From Hyphomicrobiales bacterium (GTDB lineage: Bacteria > Pseudomonadota > Alphaproteobacteria > Rhizobiales > Rhizobiaceae): a stretch of 64,000 nt of DNA. A model generated the notes under the pieces. That model was not told the origin of the DNA. It saw only the letters and a program-made list of their open reading frames with translations, and did not search any database. Where the stretch lies: assembly GCA_900473685.1 (NCBI GenBank), contig UCNE01000002.1, positions 124,001 through 188,000 of the forward strand. Reading direction: 5' to 3'. Of the stretch, positions 62,856-64,000 are shown piece by piece (within the stretch, counting starts at the first letter, position 1; the number at the start of each line of letters is the position of its first letter). Both the position numbers and the translations under genes were made by a program.

Positions 62856-64000
62856 ATGTCGCAGCTTCGCCCCCTCATCCCTCTCCTCATCACGGCCGGC
62901 ATCCTGATCGGCGGCAACGGGCTGCAGGGAACCTACATTTCGCTGCGCGCCCTGCAGGAGGGGTTTTCCACCTCGCTGATCGGTCTTGTCGGCACCGGCT
63001 ATAATATCGGCTTTGCCATCGGCTGCATCTATGTGACGCGCATCCTGCGTTCGATCGGCCATATCCGCACATTTTCAGCGATGGCGGCGATTGCCTCGGC
63101 GGCCTCGCTTGCCATGGTGCTTCTGATCGATCCGTGGTTCTGGTTTCTAATGCGGCTGATTGCCGGCATCTGTTTTGCCAGCCTCTTTGCCACCGTCGAG
63201 AGCTGGCTGAATGCGCGGGTTACCAATTCCAACCGCGCCCGCACGCTGTCGATCTACCGTCTGGTCGATCTGGGCTCGGTAACGGCGGCGCAATATCTGA
63301 TCCCGACCGTCGGCATCGAGGGGTTTCAACTTTTTGCCATCGTTTCCATGGCGCTCACCCTGTCGCTGGTGCCGATCTCCTTTGCCGACCGCTCCAGCCC
63401 CGGCGCGCCGGAAGCGATCAAGTTCGATATCAAGGCGCTGTGGAACATCTCGCCGCTTGCCACGATCGGCTGCATCGTCGTTGGCCTTACCAATTCGACC
63501 TTCCGCTCGCTAGGACCGATCTATGCCGAGGGCATCGGACTGTCGATCACGGCAATCGCCACGTTCATGAGCGTCGGCATCATCGGCGGCGTGGTGCTGC
63601 AATATCCGCTTGGCCTCTACTCCGACCGGCTGGACCGGCGGCTGATCATCCTGTTTGCCACCTTCGGCTCACTGCTGGCCGGGCTGTTTCTCGCCTTTTA
63701 TGCCGGCAGCGACGAATGGCTGAACTTCATCGGCATCTTCATCTTCGGTGCCTTCGCCATGCCGCTTTACTCGCTCTGTTCGGCCCATGCCAATGACCAT
63801 GCCGCCGAGGGGCAGCACGCGCTGGTCTCGGCCGGCATGCTGTTCTTCTGGTCGTGCGGCGCCATCATCGGCCCACTGTTTGCCTCTTTCATGCTCGATA
63901 TTTTCGGGCCGCAGGCGCTGTTCATCTATACCGCAGCCGTGCTGGCCGCTTTCATGCTCTACACGTTGCAGCGCATGACCGCCCGGCGCGCCGTGCCAAC
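62856..64000 (+). CDS. MFS transporter (YcaD-like), partial
   Basis: This frame opens MSQLRPLIPLLITAGILIGGNGLQGTYISLRALQEG and continues to the window edge (at least 381 residues), with eleven or more hydrophobic segments, so only the last part is missing. The loop GTGYNIGFAIGCIYVTRILRSIGHIRTF and the second-half YPLGLYSDRLDRRLIILF follow the MFS pattern. The family resembles YcaD, and the substrate is unknown. No convincing ribosome-binding site is seen before the ATG, so the start is provisional. Confidence 0.85.
   Translation, partial: MSQLRPLIPLLITAGILIGGNGLQGTYISLRALQEGFSTSLIGLVGTGYNIGFAIGCIYVTRILRSIGHIRTFSAMAAIASAASLAMVLLIDPWFWFLMRLIAGICFASLFATVESWLNARVTNSNRARTLSIYRLVDLGSVTAAQYLIPTVGIEGFQLFAIVSMALTLSLVPISFADRSSPGAPEAIKFDIKALWNISPLATIGCIVVGLTNSTFRSLGPIYAEGIGLSITAIATFMSVGIIGGVVLQYPLGLYSDRLDRRLIILFATFGSLLAGLFLAFYAGSDEWLNFIGIFIFGAFAMPLYSLCSAHANDHAAEGQHALVSAGMLFFWSCGAIIGPLFASFMLDIFGPQALFIYTAAVLAAFMLYTLQRMTARRAVP

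Overview
The window is a 64 kb stretch of alphaproteobacterial chromosome, almost certainly from the Rhizobiaceae (Rhizobium/Agrobacterium/Sinorhizobium group). The signs are high GC, coding density near 90 %, GTG and TTG starts, and gene neighbours typical of rhizobial core chromosomes: rplM-rpsI near speB-argC-ctaA, plsX-fabH-ihfA-merR, glyA-nrdR-ribD-ribE with ribH-nusB, ldtP beside ldtR, and hemB-RDD-bpt. As I remember it, the Sinorhizobium meliloti chromosome carries most of these genes in the same order, so this is vertically inherited backbone with small insertions. I see no IS element, prophage, CRISPR array or rRNA operon. One tRNA gene is present (tRNA-Pro, GGG).

Layout. 1-3.9 kb: end of an O-acetylhomoserine sulfhydrylase gene, a CoA-binding protein, an EamA transporter, an inserted yefM-yoeB toxin-antitoxin pair and an enoyl-CoA-hydratase-like gene. 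4-12.3 kb: thioesterase, ribosomal proteins L13/S9, a divergent Lrp regulator and phenylalanine hydroxylase pair, agmatinase, argC, a TauE-type permease, heme A synthase, a DUF2842 membrane peptide and a metallophosphoesterase. 12.3-23.5 kb: a CatB-type acetyltransferase, then a surface-polysaccharide cluster (CelD-like acetyltransferase, Wzz-like co-polymerase with a degenerate kinase domain, Wza lipoprotein, two glycosyltransferases, initiating phosphoglycosyltransferase, Wzy-like polymerase). Its composition resembles unipolar-polysaccharide or holdfast-type clusters. It ends with a nuclease-fold protein lacking catalytic residues, followed by tRNA-Pro.

24-32 kb: an RTX calcium-binding protein, small unknown genes, then merR-ihfA-fabH-plsX-DUF177, a cytochrome bc1 assembly chaperone and bamE. 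32-43.6 kb: H+-pyrophosphatase, an MFS transporter, nusB-ribH, a three-gene plus-strand block (cupin, GNAT acetyltransferase, second RTX protein), then ribE-ribD-nrdR-glyA. 43.8-48.5 kb: the L,D-transpeptidase/LdtR pair, a DUF6163 membrane protein, a class III nucleotide cyclase with a duplicated membrane motif, and a small exported protein. 48.8-64 kb: hemB, diguanylate cyclase, RDD protein, bpt, EamA transporter, an AbrB-type/Doc toxin-antitoxin pair, parC, an exported protein of unknown function, a VOC protein, aspS, a PAS-GGDEF cyclase and an MFS transporter cut by the window edge.

Most interesting signals. (1) A strong plus-strand terminator at 48.12 kb with no plus-strand gene before it, preceded by two further inverted repeats: a candidate small RNA. 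(2) Two RTX proteins 13 kb apart that share an N-terminal module of about 110 residues with no assigned function. (3) A polysaccharide co-polymerase whose fused kinase domain has lost the P-loop lysine. (4) Two toxin-antitoxin operators visible in sequence, one of whose half-sites recurs inside the promoter of a distant VOC gene. I did not find a clearly new multi-gene system; these are the best leads.
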